Shown in pieces: positions 1 through 8,366 of a DNA stretch of 64,000 bases; position 1 is the stretch's first letter; every line of letters begins with the position of its first letter. The notes under the pieces are model-generated. The model ran no database searches. It saw only the letters and a program-made list of their open reading frames with translations, and was not told the DNA's origin. Source of the stretch: CAYVQZ01 sp964453435 (GTDB lineage: Bacteria > Abyssobacteria > SURF-5); NCBI GenBank assembly GCA_964453435.1, contig CAYVQZ010000020.1, positions 1 to 64,000 on the forward strand, given 5' to 3'. The position numbers and the translations under genes are program-made.

Positions 1-114
1 CACGCGAGGCGCGTGGTCTACTCCAAGCTCCCGCGCTATGCGCCGATACGACCAATCCTGCTCCAGTAAGCCTATGATTGCGTGGATTTTTGCCATCTTG
101 AGCCCGTTTGCCAT
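1..114 (-). CDS. IS21-type transposase (IstA) N-terminus, cut by the window edge
   Basis: Only the first 38 codons are visible. They start at an ATG at 114 behind a good AAAGGAGG site and run off the left end of the window. The peptide MANGLKMAKIHAIIG followed by a helix-turn-helix (QDWSYRRIARELGV) matches the usual N-terminus of IS21-family IstA transposases, which bind the element ends and catalyse replicative insertion. It lies just downstream of a truncated TIR gene in the same orientation, so the element probably interrupts that gene. The family call rests on remembered similarity over a short stretch. Confidence 0.6.
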   Translation of the reverse strand, partial: MANGLKMAKIHAIIGLLEQDWSYRRIARELGVDHAPRV

Positions 115-230
115 GCATACCTCCTTTGCAAAACGTGCAAAGAAGATATACACTATTTCGTCTCAAAATGGCGGGGTTTGATTCGACGCTAGGTGGTGGG
201 TTTTAAAGCGACCGCTGACAAAAGATGACA
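1..230 (-). mobile_element. Terminal segment of an IS21-like insertion sequence
   Basis: Read on the minus strand, the sequence starting at 230 (TGTCATCTTTTGTCAGCGG) has the TG start and the GC-rich/TTTTAAAA terminal pattern common in IS21-type ends, and it leads into the IstA start at 114. The reading frame of the TIR gene stops resembling its family at this point. The other end of the element lies outside the window, so target duplication cannot be tested. Confidence 0.5.
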
Positions 231-372
231 CGTCCTGACCAGGAGCGAGGTCCCATTGATCCAGCATCGCATCAGCTCCATTTTCTCGGAGGTCTGTGGC
301 CAGCCTGAGCACCCATTTCTTGTGCTCATGTGAATCATGTGAATAGGAAATGAAGACTTTCGGTGGATTCAT
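163..372 (-). pseudogene. TIR/SEFIR-domain protein, truncated after about 47 residues
   Basis: The N-terminus MNPPKVFISYSHDSHEHKKW, followed by LRENGADAMLDQWDL and PGQDVSSF, is a typical start of a TIR/SEFIR domain: beta-strand A with the SYSHD motif, then the BB-loop region. In bacteria such domains usually signal or hydrolyse NAD+ in antiphage systems. The rest of the domain is missing. From about position 230 the frame enters the putative IS21 end and stops at 163. The ATG directly follows the stop codon of the upstream fragment (TAAATG), so it was once part of an operon. It is almost certainly non-functional. Confidence 0.6.
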
Positions 373-867
373 TTAGCCCCCCATTACCATAAGGGATAGA
401 ATAGATTCTACACCTTCAAAAGCCAACACTGCCCCCTTATCTAAATCCATACAAGAAGCTTGATCCAGCCTTGTCAAGCGTGACGATATTGTTCCACTGT
501 AGATAAAATAAAACCACTGCTCGCGAGCCACGGGATTTCGCCGACTCACTTGCGGGTCCGCTCTGGATGCCAGAGTTTCCCGGATAAGCTGCGCGGGGTC
601 GTCATCCGGCGCTTTTTCGGCGAGCTGCGGCTTGTGGCGGCAGGCAGCAAGGTTGTAATCGTTTTCGGCGACGGATTTGATGCTCGCCCACCAGCAGCGC
701 GGCTCTTCGCTTCCGGGCTGCAAAAGGGTTCCGGCTTCGACACCCGGTGGGTTTGCGAACTTCGATTCGTTATAGGCCTTCCATCCGCTGAACAGATCAG
801 GGATGACGTTGCTTTCCGGAGTTTGCGGCTGGCTGCTTTTCTTGAGACCACGAAATGCGAGAACCAA
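373..867 (-). pseudogene. HsdM C-terminal fragment (copy 1) joined to an unrelated tail
   Basis: Residues 15-100 (IPDLFSGWKAYNESKF, GVEAGTLLQPGSEEPRCWW, YNLAACRHKPQLAEKAP, DPAQLIRETLA) are the C-terminal segment of a type I restriction-modification N6-adenine methyltransferase. The catalytic domain is absent. From about position 565 to the stop, the last 62 residues no longer resemble HsdM and may be the end of another lost gene. A second, better preserved copy lies at 2008-2345, so this is a partial duplication. The 5' end lies 14 bp after the DUF1016 stop codon. Confidence 0.6.
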
Positions 868-880
868 TCAAAAAGCATAC

Positions 881-2011
881 TCACTTCTTCTTTTCCTCTC
901 GCCTGTTTCGTGGTTTTATTTCCACCTTCGACAACTCCTCTTCGATCTCCTCTACAGTTGGCAGGCTCGATTGGAGTTTCCTGGGCAGGGCGCGCGTGAG
1001 CTGATACTCCGACACTCCGATCGCCTTGGTCATACCGCGCAGGGCGTACTCGGCCAGAATCCTGTTTTTCTCCTGGCACAGGATGAGTCCGATACCGGGC
1101 TGGTCAGACGGATGTTTGAACCGGTCATCGACCACATTGAGATAGAAGTTCATCTTGCCTGCATAATCGGCCTTGAACGGACCGGTTTTCAGTTCGATGA
1201 CCACAAAACAGCGGAGCTTCAAATGATAGAACAGGAGGTCAATGTAAAAATCTTCGTTGCCGACCTCCACATGCACCTGCCTGCCCACAAAAGCAAAGCC
1301 GGCGCCGAGCTCGAGGAGAAACTTTTCCAGATGTCGGACCAAATTGGTTTCCAGTTCCCGTTCGTGGAAAGGTTTTTCCAAGGTCAGAAAATCGAAAATA
1401 TAGGGGTCTTTCAATGTCTGCTTGGCGAGGTCGGATTGCGGTGGCGGCAGCCTGTGGTCGAAATTGGTGACGGCCTTTCCCTGGCGCTCGTGGGCGCGGC
1501 TCTGGATCATCAGATTGAGAACGTTTCGGCTCCATCCGTTGACCAGTGTCTGCTCCATGTACCAGAGGCGGGCGGAAAGGTCTTTGACCTTTTCCATCAG
1601 GACGACGTGGTGGAACCAAGGAATCAGCCAAAACGGACTGTTTTGCAAATTTGCCGCAGGTTGCGGCGCTTTTTCGGAAGGCTCCATTTTTGCCGCAGGC
1701 TGCGGCAAAATTGCGGAAGGGTCAAGATATTCCCGGTAAAAAGCGATCATCCGGCCGATGTTTCGCTCGGAGAAGCCCTTCAGTTCGGGCAGTTCGTTAT
1801 GCAAGGCACGCGCTATCCGCGGAATGACCGCCGCTCCCCACCCTTCGCGTCGCTGACGCTCATCGATGAGCCGGCCGATGTCCCAGTAAAGGCGAAGGAG
1901 TTCCGTATTGACGGAGAGCGTCGCCTTGACCTGAGCCTGACGGATACGTCCCTTGATCTCTTCCAATAAGGCGGCATACCGCTCTATGGGAACCTGAGAT
2001 TTCTTCTTCAT
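881..2011 (-). CDS. DUF1016 / YhcG-family PD-(D/E)XK nuclease
   Basis: This intact 376-residue protein has the DUF1016 N-terminal helical domain (LRLYWDIGRLIDERQRREGWG, then FSERNIGRMIAFYREY) and a C-terminal PD-(D/E)XK nuclease fold. The motif is visible as FYIDLLFYHLKLRCFVVIELKTG, with the catalytic Asp and the E-L-K triad. The family is often found beside type I restriction-modification genes and is suspected to act in defence. Its ATG overlaps the stop of the upstream hsdM fragment by 4 bp (ATGA), the natural hsdM-yhcG order. It is the only apparently complete gene in this defence remnant. Its length fits the family. Confidence 0.82.
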   Translation of the reverse strand: MKKKSQVPIERYAALLEEIKGRIRQAQVKATLSVNTELLRLYWDIGRLIDERQRREGWGAAVIPRIARALHNELPELKGFSERNIGRMIAFYREYLDPSAILPQPAAKMEPSEKAPQPAANLQNSPFWLIPWFHHVVLMEKVKDLSARLWYMEQTLVNGWSRNVLNLMIQSRAHERQGKAVTNFDHRLPPPQSDLAKQTLKDPYIFDFLTLEKPFHERELETNLVRHLEKFLLELGAGFAFVGRQVHVEVGNEDFYIDLLFYHLKLRCFVVIELKTGPFKADYAGKMNFYLNVVDDRFKHPSDQPGIGLILCQEKNRILAEYALRGMTKAIGVSEYQLTRALPRKLQSSLPTVEEIEEELSKVEIKPRNRREEKKK

Positions 2012-2345
2012 TCCGTCGCCTCAATTTCCTTGAGCAGTTTTTCCAGACCGCGCTCGATTTCGCGTTCGATTTCAAGCGTCTCCCGGATGAGTTGGGCCGG
2101 GTCTTCGTCCGGCGCCTTTTCGGCAATCTGCGGCTTGTAGCGCCCGGCGGCGAGATTGTACTCGTTCCCGGCAACCGCCTTGATGGTCGCCCACCAGCAG
2201 CGGGTTTCATCGCTACCGGCCGGGAGCAGAGTTCCTGCTTCCACTCCGGGAACATTCTTGAATTTCGAGTCTTTATATTTTTTCCATTGTCGGAGCAGAT
2301 CAGGGATGTCGTTGCGGTCGGGGGTCTCGGGTCGGCCTGCTCTTC
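2008..2345 (-). pseudogene. HsdM C-terminal fragment (copy 2), type I restriction-modification methyltransferase
   Basis: In the frame ending at 2008 the sequence reads ETPDRNDIPDLLRQWKKY, then GVEAGTLLPAGSDETRCWW, YNLAAGRYKPQIAEKAPDED and PAQLIRETLEIERE to the stop. This is the C-terminal 110 or so residues of HsdM. No catalytic motifs remain upstream. At about 2345 the frame breaks and joins another truncated gene start. The 3' end overlaps the DUF1016 start by 4 bp, so this copy keeps the original operon junction, and copy 1 at 567-837 is probably the duplicate. Confidence 0.65.
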
Positions 2346-2408
2346 CTGACCGACGAGCCCCTTCGCGTATGGGTCCTGGAAACCGGTGAATGTCAGGAGA
2401 ACATTCAT
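2330..2408 (-). pseudogene. N-terminal stub resembling a CARF/RtcR-type regulator
   Basis: An ATG at 2408 opens about 25 residues (MNVLLTFTGFQDPYAKGLVG) that resemble the start of CARF-domain proteins such as RtcR-like sigma-54 regulators. After EEQ the coding sense passes, out of frame, into hsdM copy 2, and both parents are AG/GC-rich at the junction. This looks like a deletion joining two defence genes. The family call comes from memory of a short motif and is tentative. Confidence 0.35.
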
Positions 2409-3884
2409 GCTGTCCTCAGCTAATATTTTTTAAAAAAAGGAACCTATCAATAGTTGTCTGTCAGGAATTCGTATAAGAGTCCAATCTTGAACCTGAGCAG
2501 AACTGTCCCGCCAACGCGCCCCCTCCTTATTGCTACAACCTATCACCTGAGGGTGAAAAAGTCAACGCTTTTCGAAAGGTTTTGAGGCACTCGCTTGCGG
2601 GGGTGCTATCGAAACAAAGGGGTCACGCATTTGACAACGACCGCCCCACGGAGCGAGAAGATATTGCTTCAAAAAAGCTCCGATGCAGACGTTGTTGACC
2701 TCGATATCTTTGGCAAAAGAAGAACAAGTGAACTCGACCGCAGAGCAGCCTCACTGTGAGCTTAAATCCTGGCGGCTACACATCAGCCGAATCAACCGAT
2801 AGAGTCAGCCTTTCATCCGTCTCCATGTGCGGCCCCGAAAAAATCTTCTTGTCGCTGTGGACGAACTTCTTCCCCCGCCGCTCTCCGCGTCTCCGCGGTT
2901 GCAAAATTTCTTTCTGCCTTCCTTTGCGCTCTTTGCGCCTTGGCGGTTCAAGAAGCCTTCTCCTGGATTTCCGCCTGCGCAGGGATGACAAAGGGGAAAT
3001 AAAGAACTTGGAACACCCGTGCGACAGGCTCAGGGGAAGCTCAATACGAAGGACTGGGTTTGACCACGAATTACACGAATTACACGAACAGGACATAAAG
3101 ATTTTGGAACCGCGGATCCTTCGACGATGCTCAGGACAGGTTCACACTGATGAACGCGAATGAAATGATGCGTGAACCACGGAGGGCGCGGAGAAACACG
3201 GAGAAGGGAATTTCACCAGAAAGGCGCAACGGCTTTTCTCAACCACGGATTTGCACGGATTATCACGGATTAATAAAGATTAGTAGAGGAACGACGAGAG
3301 TGTAAACCACGGGGAGCGCGGGGCGGCACGGGGTAAGAGCAGAAGGACGAAGATTCCCAACCGCAGAGGCGCCCCGTTCGCCAAGCTCAGGATAAACTCA
3401 GGGCGCAGAGAACGACAAGATTCTTTGAAACCTGAAACCTTAAACCCGAAACCTGAGGCTTGACGAGCCGGGCAACCACGGGGGACACCGGGCGACACGG
3501 GGAAGGATGATCCGAGTTCAAGGTCCAAAGTCCAAGGTCTAAAGTCGGGAATCCAAGAATTTGTGTAATTCGCCCAAGTCGCCTAATTCGGGTTCCAAGC
3601 AAAGCAGCAAGATTTCTATCGGCAGATTTCGCTGATTAGCCGGATTCTGAACATCAGTCTAACCACGGATTGACACCTGTCTGCGTGCAACGCACAGGCA
3701 GGCCGATGAACGCGGATTGTATTTTCAACGGGAGTAAGAACCAAACCGAATGCGTGGCCGACGCTTTCAAATACGCAAAAGACATTTTTGCGAAGGAAAT
3801 TGGTATGTCTACTTGACAGGGGGCCTTGAATGGGTGACCCCTCTATTTTTTCCCTCGAAAATCCTCCAAAATATATGCAAGTCC
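2409..3884. repeat. Non-coding, repeat-rich spacer (about 1.5 kb)
   Basis: I see no convincing gene. The stretch is built of low-complexity dispersed motifs: CACGAATTACACGAA near 3063, CACGGATTATCACGGATT near 3252, CGCGGAGAAACACGGAGAAG near 3189, a run around 2930 (TTTGCGCCTTGGCGGTTC) and repeated 'gaaacctgaaaccttaaaccc' text near 3426. Such sequence is known from many environmental genomes as degenerate intergenic repeats. The segment 2613-2647 resembles 8491-8528, and 3774-3842 resembles 8588-8666 in reverse. Confidence 0.6.
3774..3842 (+). repeat. Dispersed repeat A, copy 1
   Basis: The segment beginning CGCAAAAGAC and containing GCGAAGGAAATTGGTATGTC, followed by CTACTTG and AATGGGTGACCCC, matches the reverse complement of 8588-8666 over about 70 bp with small gaps. 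It lies just downstream of the sulfatase-family gene stop. Confidence 0.6.
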
Positions 3885-6014
3885 TTATTGGATGTAACCC
3901 AATGCTTTCAAATTGTCCCGGATTTGTTCTTGCGATTCCGAGTCCAGGCCCGACACTGTCATACGCCCGGCGTTGATGGTGTCGATCTGCAGAGCAAGCA
4001 GTTCCCTCATATCCTCTCCCAACTGCCTGGCATCCGGTTCCAACGGCTCGCCCCACAGGTTCCGCTCTTCCAAGGGATCGGAAGAGAGATCATAAAATTC
4101 GTACGTCCCGTTTGACGAATAAATCAGCTTGTAGTTGTATTGCACGACGGAATACATGGCGGTGCCGAACCGCTCCATGAAAGCGGCGTCGCCAATCGAA
4201 TGTCCCTCGCTGAAAACCGTCGGGGAAGGCTCCCGCAACTCCGAATGGTCGGGAATCCCGGCATAGCGCAATATCAGCGGAAACAGTTGAATCAGCGAGA
4301 ACAACATCTGCCTCTTTTCTGCCTTCCGGCCGGCTGGTGGTTTGATCAGAAGCGGCACCTTCAGCGCTTGTTGGTACACGACCGGGGGATGATGGAGAAG
4401 CCCGTGCTCCGCGAAGAACTCGCCGTGGTCTGACGTCACAATGATCAGCGAATCTTCAAATAGATTCATCTTCCTCAACTGATCGAGGAAGGCGCCGATC
4501 TGCGAATCCAGGTAAGCGATTTCGCCGTCATACTGGCTGAGCAGGTACTCGATTTCCGTGTCGATATCCTCATTGTTCTGTATTTTCGCCATCAGGTCGC
4601 CCAGCCACACGCCCCCGCCGAGGTTGGACGGCCGCGTCTTGTTATACCAGCGGCGGTCATACGGCGCAGGGGGGACATACGGATCGTGCGCGTCCATGTA
4701 GTTGATAAAGAGAAAGAACGGCTCCTCACTGCGTTCGCGAATCCATCGCAGAGCTTCGGCGTTGACGCGCTCGGCCCGCTCATAGAACATGATCGTGTTC
4801 ACCCGCGAGTCGAGCATCACCTTTTCCAGCAAGCTTGCCGCCAGAATACGGAAGGGCAAGTCCGTTTCGCGTGGCTTCGCAAAATAATAATCGAACCCTT
4901 GCTGAAACCCCGAGAGCTCGCTCAATACCCCCCAATTCGCGATAACAGCGGCAGTCGAATAGCCGTGGTCTCGCAACACCTCCGCCAGCGTCTCGTTGCG
5001 CTCATCGATGTAAAGGCTTCCACTCAGTCCCGCGCCGGTTTCGGTCGGATACCTGCCGGTCACCATCGAGGCGTGCGAGGGAAGCGTCCACGAGATGGTG
5101 GAGTAGCCATCGAATACCCATGCTTCCTCGGCCAGTTTCGAAAGGTTCGGGCTTGTCTCTCGCTCGCACCCGTAAAGGGAAAGCCGGTCCTGGCGCACCG
5201 TATCCATCACCATGAATATGATATTCGGCCTCTGCCTTGAGTGAACAGGCTGCCGCACCTTTTTCCCGTCGCTGATGAGCGGACGATACCGCGAGGTAAC
5301 GAAAAGAACTATCATTACGGTGGCGATGCCGGATGCCTTAACGAGAAACACCTTCTTAAAGCCGCTCTCACCCCCGCCTCGCTTGGCCAAGCCATTTATC
5401 AGGCGCGATTCCACCAGCATGGCTGCGACAGCGGCCGCCATGAAACCCAGGGCCAGGAGGATCGCCCAGGATATTGCGGTCCCGTTTCGTCCGATCATGC
5501 GAGAGACAGGGGTATGCATGAGGCCGAAGAGAAATCCTGCAAAGCTGCACGCGCTTACCGTCTGCCAAAGCGGGATTGACGTCCCTCGCGGCCGAGCCGT
5601 TCGATAGAGGATTGAAAACAAGACAGCGGAGAAGAGAAGAGCGGTGAGCGAGGCAAGCAGGCTGCCTGCGGAAAAAACTGATTGCCGTGGCAGAAAACTC
5701 GTGTTCAGGGCCAGCGCTGCCAGGCCGAATGCAAAAATCGAACTGTTGAGCGCGTAAAGCAACGCGCCGACGTCGGGCGAACGCTTCCTTCCCGGCCTTG
5801 CCACAACCGCGAAGAGTGCAGCGACGCAGCCTCCGAGGAGCACGCCGACCGCTACGTAGGCCGACAGGAAGGCAAGAATCCTCTCGGTCCGTATTTTCTT
5901 TCCCAGCCAAAAGGTGAAGATAATTTCGGCGGCGTAAAGAGAGAGGAAGGTTGAGGCGCCCGAACCAATGCTCGCCGCAAATACTTTTGTTATTGCGGTC
6001 TTATCCTTCTGCAA
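3885..6014 (-). CDS. Membrane alkaline-phosphatase-superfamily protein ('sulfatase' type, Thr nucleophile position)
   Basis: The N-terminal 250 residues hold about six hydrophobic segments, and the rest is a periplasmic alkaline-phosphatase-superfamily domain. Metal-binding blocks are visible as NIIFMVMDTVRQDRLSLYG, TSDHGEFFAEHG and YMDAHDPYVPP. The position that is formylglycine-forming Cys or Ser in true sulfatases is Thr here (TLPSHASMVTGRYP), as in phosphoglycerol-transferase relatives. The substrate is therefore open: sulfate ester, phosphoester or transferase. Start choice is uncertain. The frame opens with GTG at 6047 and ATG at 6020. A TTG at 6014 is best placed, 7 nt behind AAGGAG, and I use it. 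The gene stands alone, without a sulfatase-maturase neighbour. Confidence 0.75.
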   Translation of the reverse strand: MQKDKTAITKVFAASIGSGASTFLSLYAAEIIFTFWLGKKIRTERILAFLSAYVAVGVLLGGCVAALFAVVARPGRKRSPDVGALLYALNSSIFAFGLAALALNTSFLPRQSVFSAGSLLASLTALLFSAVLFSILYRTARPRGTSIPLWQTVSACSFAGFLFGLMHTPVSRMIGRNGTAISWAILLALGFMAAAVAAMLVESRLINGLAKRGGGESGFKKVFLVKASGIATVMIVLFVTSRYRPLISDGKKVRQPVHSRQRPNIIFMVMDTVRQDRLSLYGCERETSPNLSKLAEEAWVFDGYSTISWTLPSHASMVTGRYPTETGAGLSGSLYIDERNETLAEVLRDHGYSTAAVIANWGVLSELSGFQQGFDYYFAKPRETDLPFRILAASLLEKVMLDSRVNTIMFYERAERVNAEALRWIRERSEEPFFLFINYMDAHDPYVPPAPYDRRWYNKTRPSNLGGGVWLGDLMAKIQNNEDIDTEIEYLLSQYDGEIAYLDSQIGAFLDQLRKMNLFEDSLIIVTSDHGEFFAEHGLLHHPPVVYQQALKVPLLIKPPAGRKAEKRQMLFSLIQLFPLILRYAGIPDHSELREPSPTVFSEGHSIGDAAFMERFGTAMYSVVQYNYKLIYSSNGTYEFYDLSSDPLEERNLWGEPLEPDARQLGEDMRELLALQIDTINAGRMTVSGLDSESQEQIRDNLKALGYIQ

Positions 6015-6040
6015 ATGCATGCTCCTTAATGCCACCAATG

Positions 6041-6274
6041 CTACCACAACCTAAAGAGCATTTCAAGCCGTTCCATCCGAGTGGCGAGGGCACAGGAGAG
6101 CGCCTGCAGGCGCTCTCCGCGAATGCGCCCGCTCTCCTCCGCAACGAATGCGGACCAGTCAGAGTCGTTTCGCAGCCTCTGGAAGTCGTTCAGGCGGGGC
6201 GATGTCGTGTCGGCGAACCGCAACCTCCGCAGCTACGCCCATTTTTGCTTCCTCTCTTCGAGATGATGCTTCAT
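6041..6274 (-). pseudogene. Small unknown reading frame with an in-frame TAG
   Basis: An ATG at 6274 opens MKHHLEERKQKWA, a TAG follows at 6235-6233, and the same frame continues LRRLRFADTTSPRLNDFQRL to a stop at 6041. The peptide is charged and helical and keeps a protein-like composition across the TAG, so it may be a decayed gene or chance. No family is recognised. It overlaps the extended start of the next gene. Confidence 0.25.
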
Positions 6275-7372
6275 TACATGACTAAAGACCTCGTCCCACA
6301 CAGACCGAATCGACGTGAGCCACGAGCCCGAAAACGACGGCCAAAATAAACCCAATCGCTCACTCAACCACGACACCTGTTCAAGGAAATACCACACAGG
6401 AAGAAATACAGGAAAGGCTCAAGTTGATGGGTGACCCCAAATCCACGTTTGGTTGTGATACGCTGGCAAAAGCGAACCGGAAACGATGATCGAAACGCCG
6501 ACGACGACCCAAGCCGAAGTCCTAAAGACATTTGGCTGGGAGGTCCGCGTCGTCCCCATGGGGAGGAAAAGAAGAAAGCAAGAACGAAACAAAACGCAGC
6601 TTGAGGATATGCCTATGGCCCTTCTATTCTTTTACAGGAAAATTAGGACTTGACCCGCTACGCTCTGCAGAGTCGAGAATAATAGGCATTCCCAGCCAAA
6701 CCTTTATCCGCCATTTGCGGGCTGGTTAGCAGACAGTTTTGATTTATGTTATGCTTTTCACCGGCAAATGAAATGTAATGGAGGCTACACCATCAAATTT
6801 TCTCTTGTACGCGCCACGTTGACCCGGCCAAGGGTTCATAGCAAATGGGTTCAGCGCCCCCGCTTCTATGCCGCTTGGCTTGAGGGGTTGGGCAAAGGCG
6901 CTACGTTCATCTCTGTCCGTGTCTACCACGGCAAAACGACCCTTTCCGTGCAATGGCTTGATCGGAATTCGGGGCGATTCGGCCCGGCTCTTTCTTGACA
7001 AAAGAGACACCGGCCCGGGACTTTTTTGCATGTATTCGGCCCGATATGGAAAGTGTGAGCGCCTCCGAAAAAGTTGGAACCGAAAGCTCACAAAAAGCGT
7101 TTGTCGGAATCGAAGGGGGATCGTTCTACTCCGGAAGGAGGCGCATGCGTGACAGGAGTTGGGTCGCTGGTGATTCACTTCATGTACGGGACAAAACGGG
7201 ATTGAACAAGTCGGAATTCGTAAAGAAATGATATCGGATTTAGTCTGCGCCGCGAGAATGCTCGGTGTATGGCCCGCGCGGAAAACGCGGTTTTCGGAAC
7301 CATCGATTGGACCGTGATGAATGTGACAGGGGCATAAGCTGGCGGAATCTGCGGGAAAAAGGAAGGTGGGGT
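6275..7372. other. Long spacer without a convincing gene
   Basis: Short open frames occur on both strands, but none has a ribosome site with a protein-like family pattern. A possible decayed frame starts at 6486 (MIETPTTTQAEVLKTFGWEV). The text 'ttgatgggtgacccc' near 6425 echoes the end of dispersed repeat A. The 3' part precedes the OmpA gene and presumably holds its promoter, which I could not locate with confidence. Confidence 0.4.
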
Positions 7373-8317
7373 ATGTTGAAGAGGCTTGTATTGGGATTGG
7401 GAATCGCGTTACTCATGTTTCAATTCGGCTGCGCCACGGGGAAAGTGGCCAAGGAAAACCCGTGGCCGGAATATCCGCCGGAGGGCGCCTGGGAAGGGAA
7501 GGGCCGGCATGCCGGAGGGCACTGGTGGATGCCCTCGAAGATTGGCCCGCAAGCTGGGTCCTTTGAAGGAGTGGGCAACAGGGGTGTTCTGTTCTATGCA
7601 GGTGAGGAGAAGAGGGAGCCACCGCTTGACAGCGATGGGGACGGCGTGCCGGATACCCTCGACAAATGTCCCAATACCCCAAAGGGGGTGAAGGTCGACA
7701 GAGCGGGATGCCCGCTTGACAGTGACGGCGACGGCGTGGCCGACTACCTCGACAAGTGTCCCGACACACCGAGGCGCGTTAAGGTTGACGCGAGTGGTTG
7801 TCCGCTTGACAGTGATGGCGACGGCGTGCCCGACTACCTCGACAAGTGTCCCGACACGCCGAAGGGCGTGAAGGTCGACAAAGCGGGTTGTCCGCTTGAC
7901 AGCGATGGCGATGGCGTGCCGGATTATCAGGACAAGTGTCCCGACACGCTGAAGGGAGCGCCTGTCAATTCGGTTGGATGTTGGGTCATAGAGGGAATAA
8001 ACTTCGACTACGATAAGGCGGACATCAAGCCTCAGTACTATGGATTGCTTGATGAGAATATTGCGGTACTTAAGAAGAATCCATCGGTCAAAGTACAGAT
8101 TCAGGGCCATACTGACAGCGCCGGTTCGGAAGCGTACAATCAGAAGCTTTCTGAGGAGAGAGCCGAAGCTGTGATGAGCTACTTCATCTCAAAGGGGATC
8201 GATTCCGGACGGCTTTCCAGCAAGGGTCTTGGCGAGTCAAAGCCCGTTGCCTCAAACGATACGCCCGAAGGAAGAGCCAAGAACAGGAGAATCGAGATCA
8301 AGATCATAAGTAAATAG
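7373..8317 (+). CDS. OmpA-family lipoprotein with thrombospondin type 3 repeats
   Basis: The start at 7373 follows GGAAGGTGGGGT and gives a lipoprotein signal (LVLGLGIALLMFQFGC, with the lipobox Cys at about residue 21). A short linker follows, then four tandem about 30-residue thrombospondin type 3 calcium-binding units, each with DSDGDGV and KCPDTP. The C-terminal OmpA peptidoglycan-binding domain has INFDYDKADIK, IQGHTDSAGS and GRAKNRRIEI. The product should sit in the outer membrane, facing the periplasm and tethering the envelope to murein. An in-frame earlier start at 7265 lacks a signal peptide and is rejected. The gene is monocistronic and ends at a strong terminator. Confidence 0.9.
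   Translation: MLKRLVLGLGIALLMFQFGCATGKVAKENPWPEYPPEGAWEGKGRHAGGHWWMPSKIGPQAGSFEGVGNRGVLFYAGEEKREPPLDSDGDGVPDTLDKCPNTPKGVKVDRAGCPLDSDGDGVADYLDKCPDTPRRVKVDASGCPLDSDGDGVPDYLDKCPDTPKGVKVDKAGCPLDSDGDGVPDYQDKCPDTLKGAPVNSVGCWVIEGINFDYDKADIKPQYYGLLDENIAVLKKNPSVKVQIQGHTDSAGSEAYNQKLSEERAEAVMSYFISKGIDSGRLSSKGLGESKPVASNDTPEGRAKNRRIEIKIISK
7624..7960 (+). repeat. Four tandem 90-bp units coding the thrombospondin type 3 repeats
   Basis: Units begin with 'cttgacagcgatggggacggcgtg' or close variants at about 7624, 7714, 7804 and 7894, a 90-bp period. They are well conserved at the DNA level, so unit number may vary by recombination. Confidence 0.85.
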
Positions 8318-8332
8318 GTCCTTCGACAAATA

Positions 8333-8366
8333 GAGGCCGGTCTATTTTAGGGGCCGGCCTCTTTTC
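8333..8366 (+). terminator. Rho-independent terminator after the OmpA gene
   Basis: The stem GAGGCCGG / CCGGCCTC encloses a 13-nt loop and is followed by TTTT, 15 bp after the stop codon. Confidence 0.88.

Noticed and set aside
2756..3163. 135-codon open frame in the repeat region
   Set aside because: Its translation is made of low-complexity repeat words known to mimic proteins.
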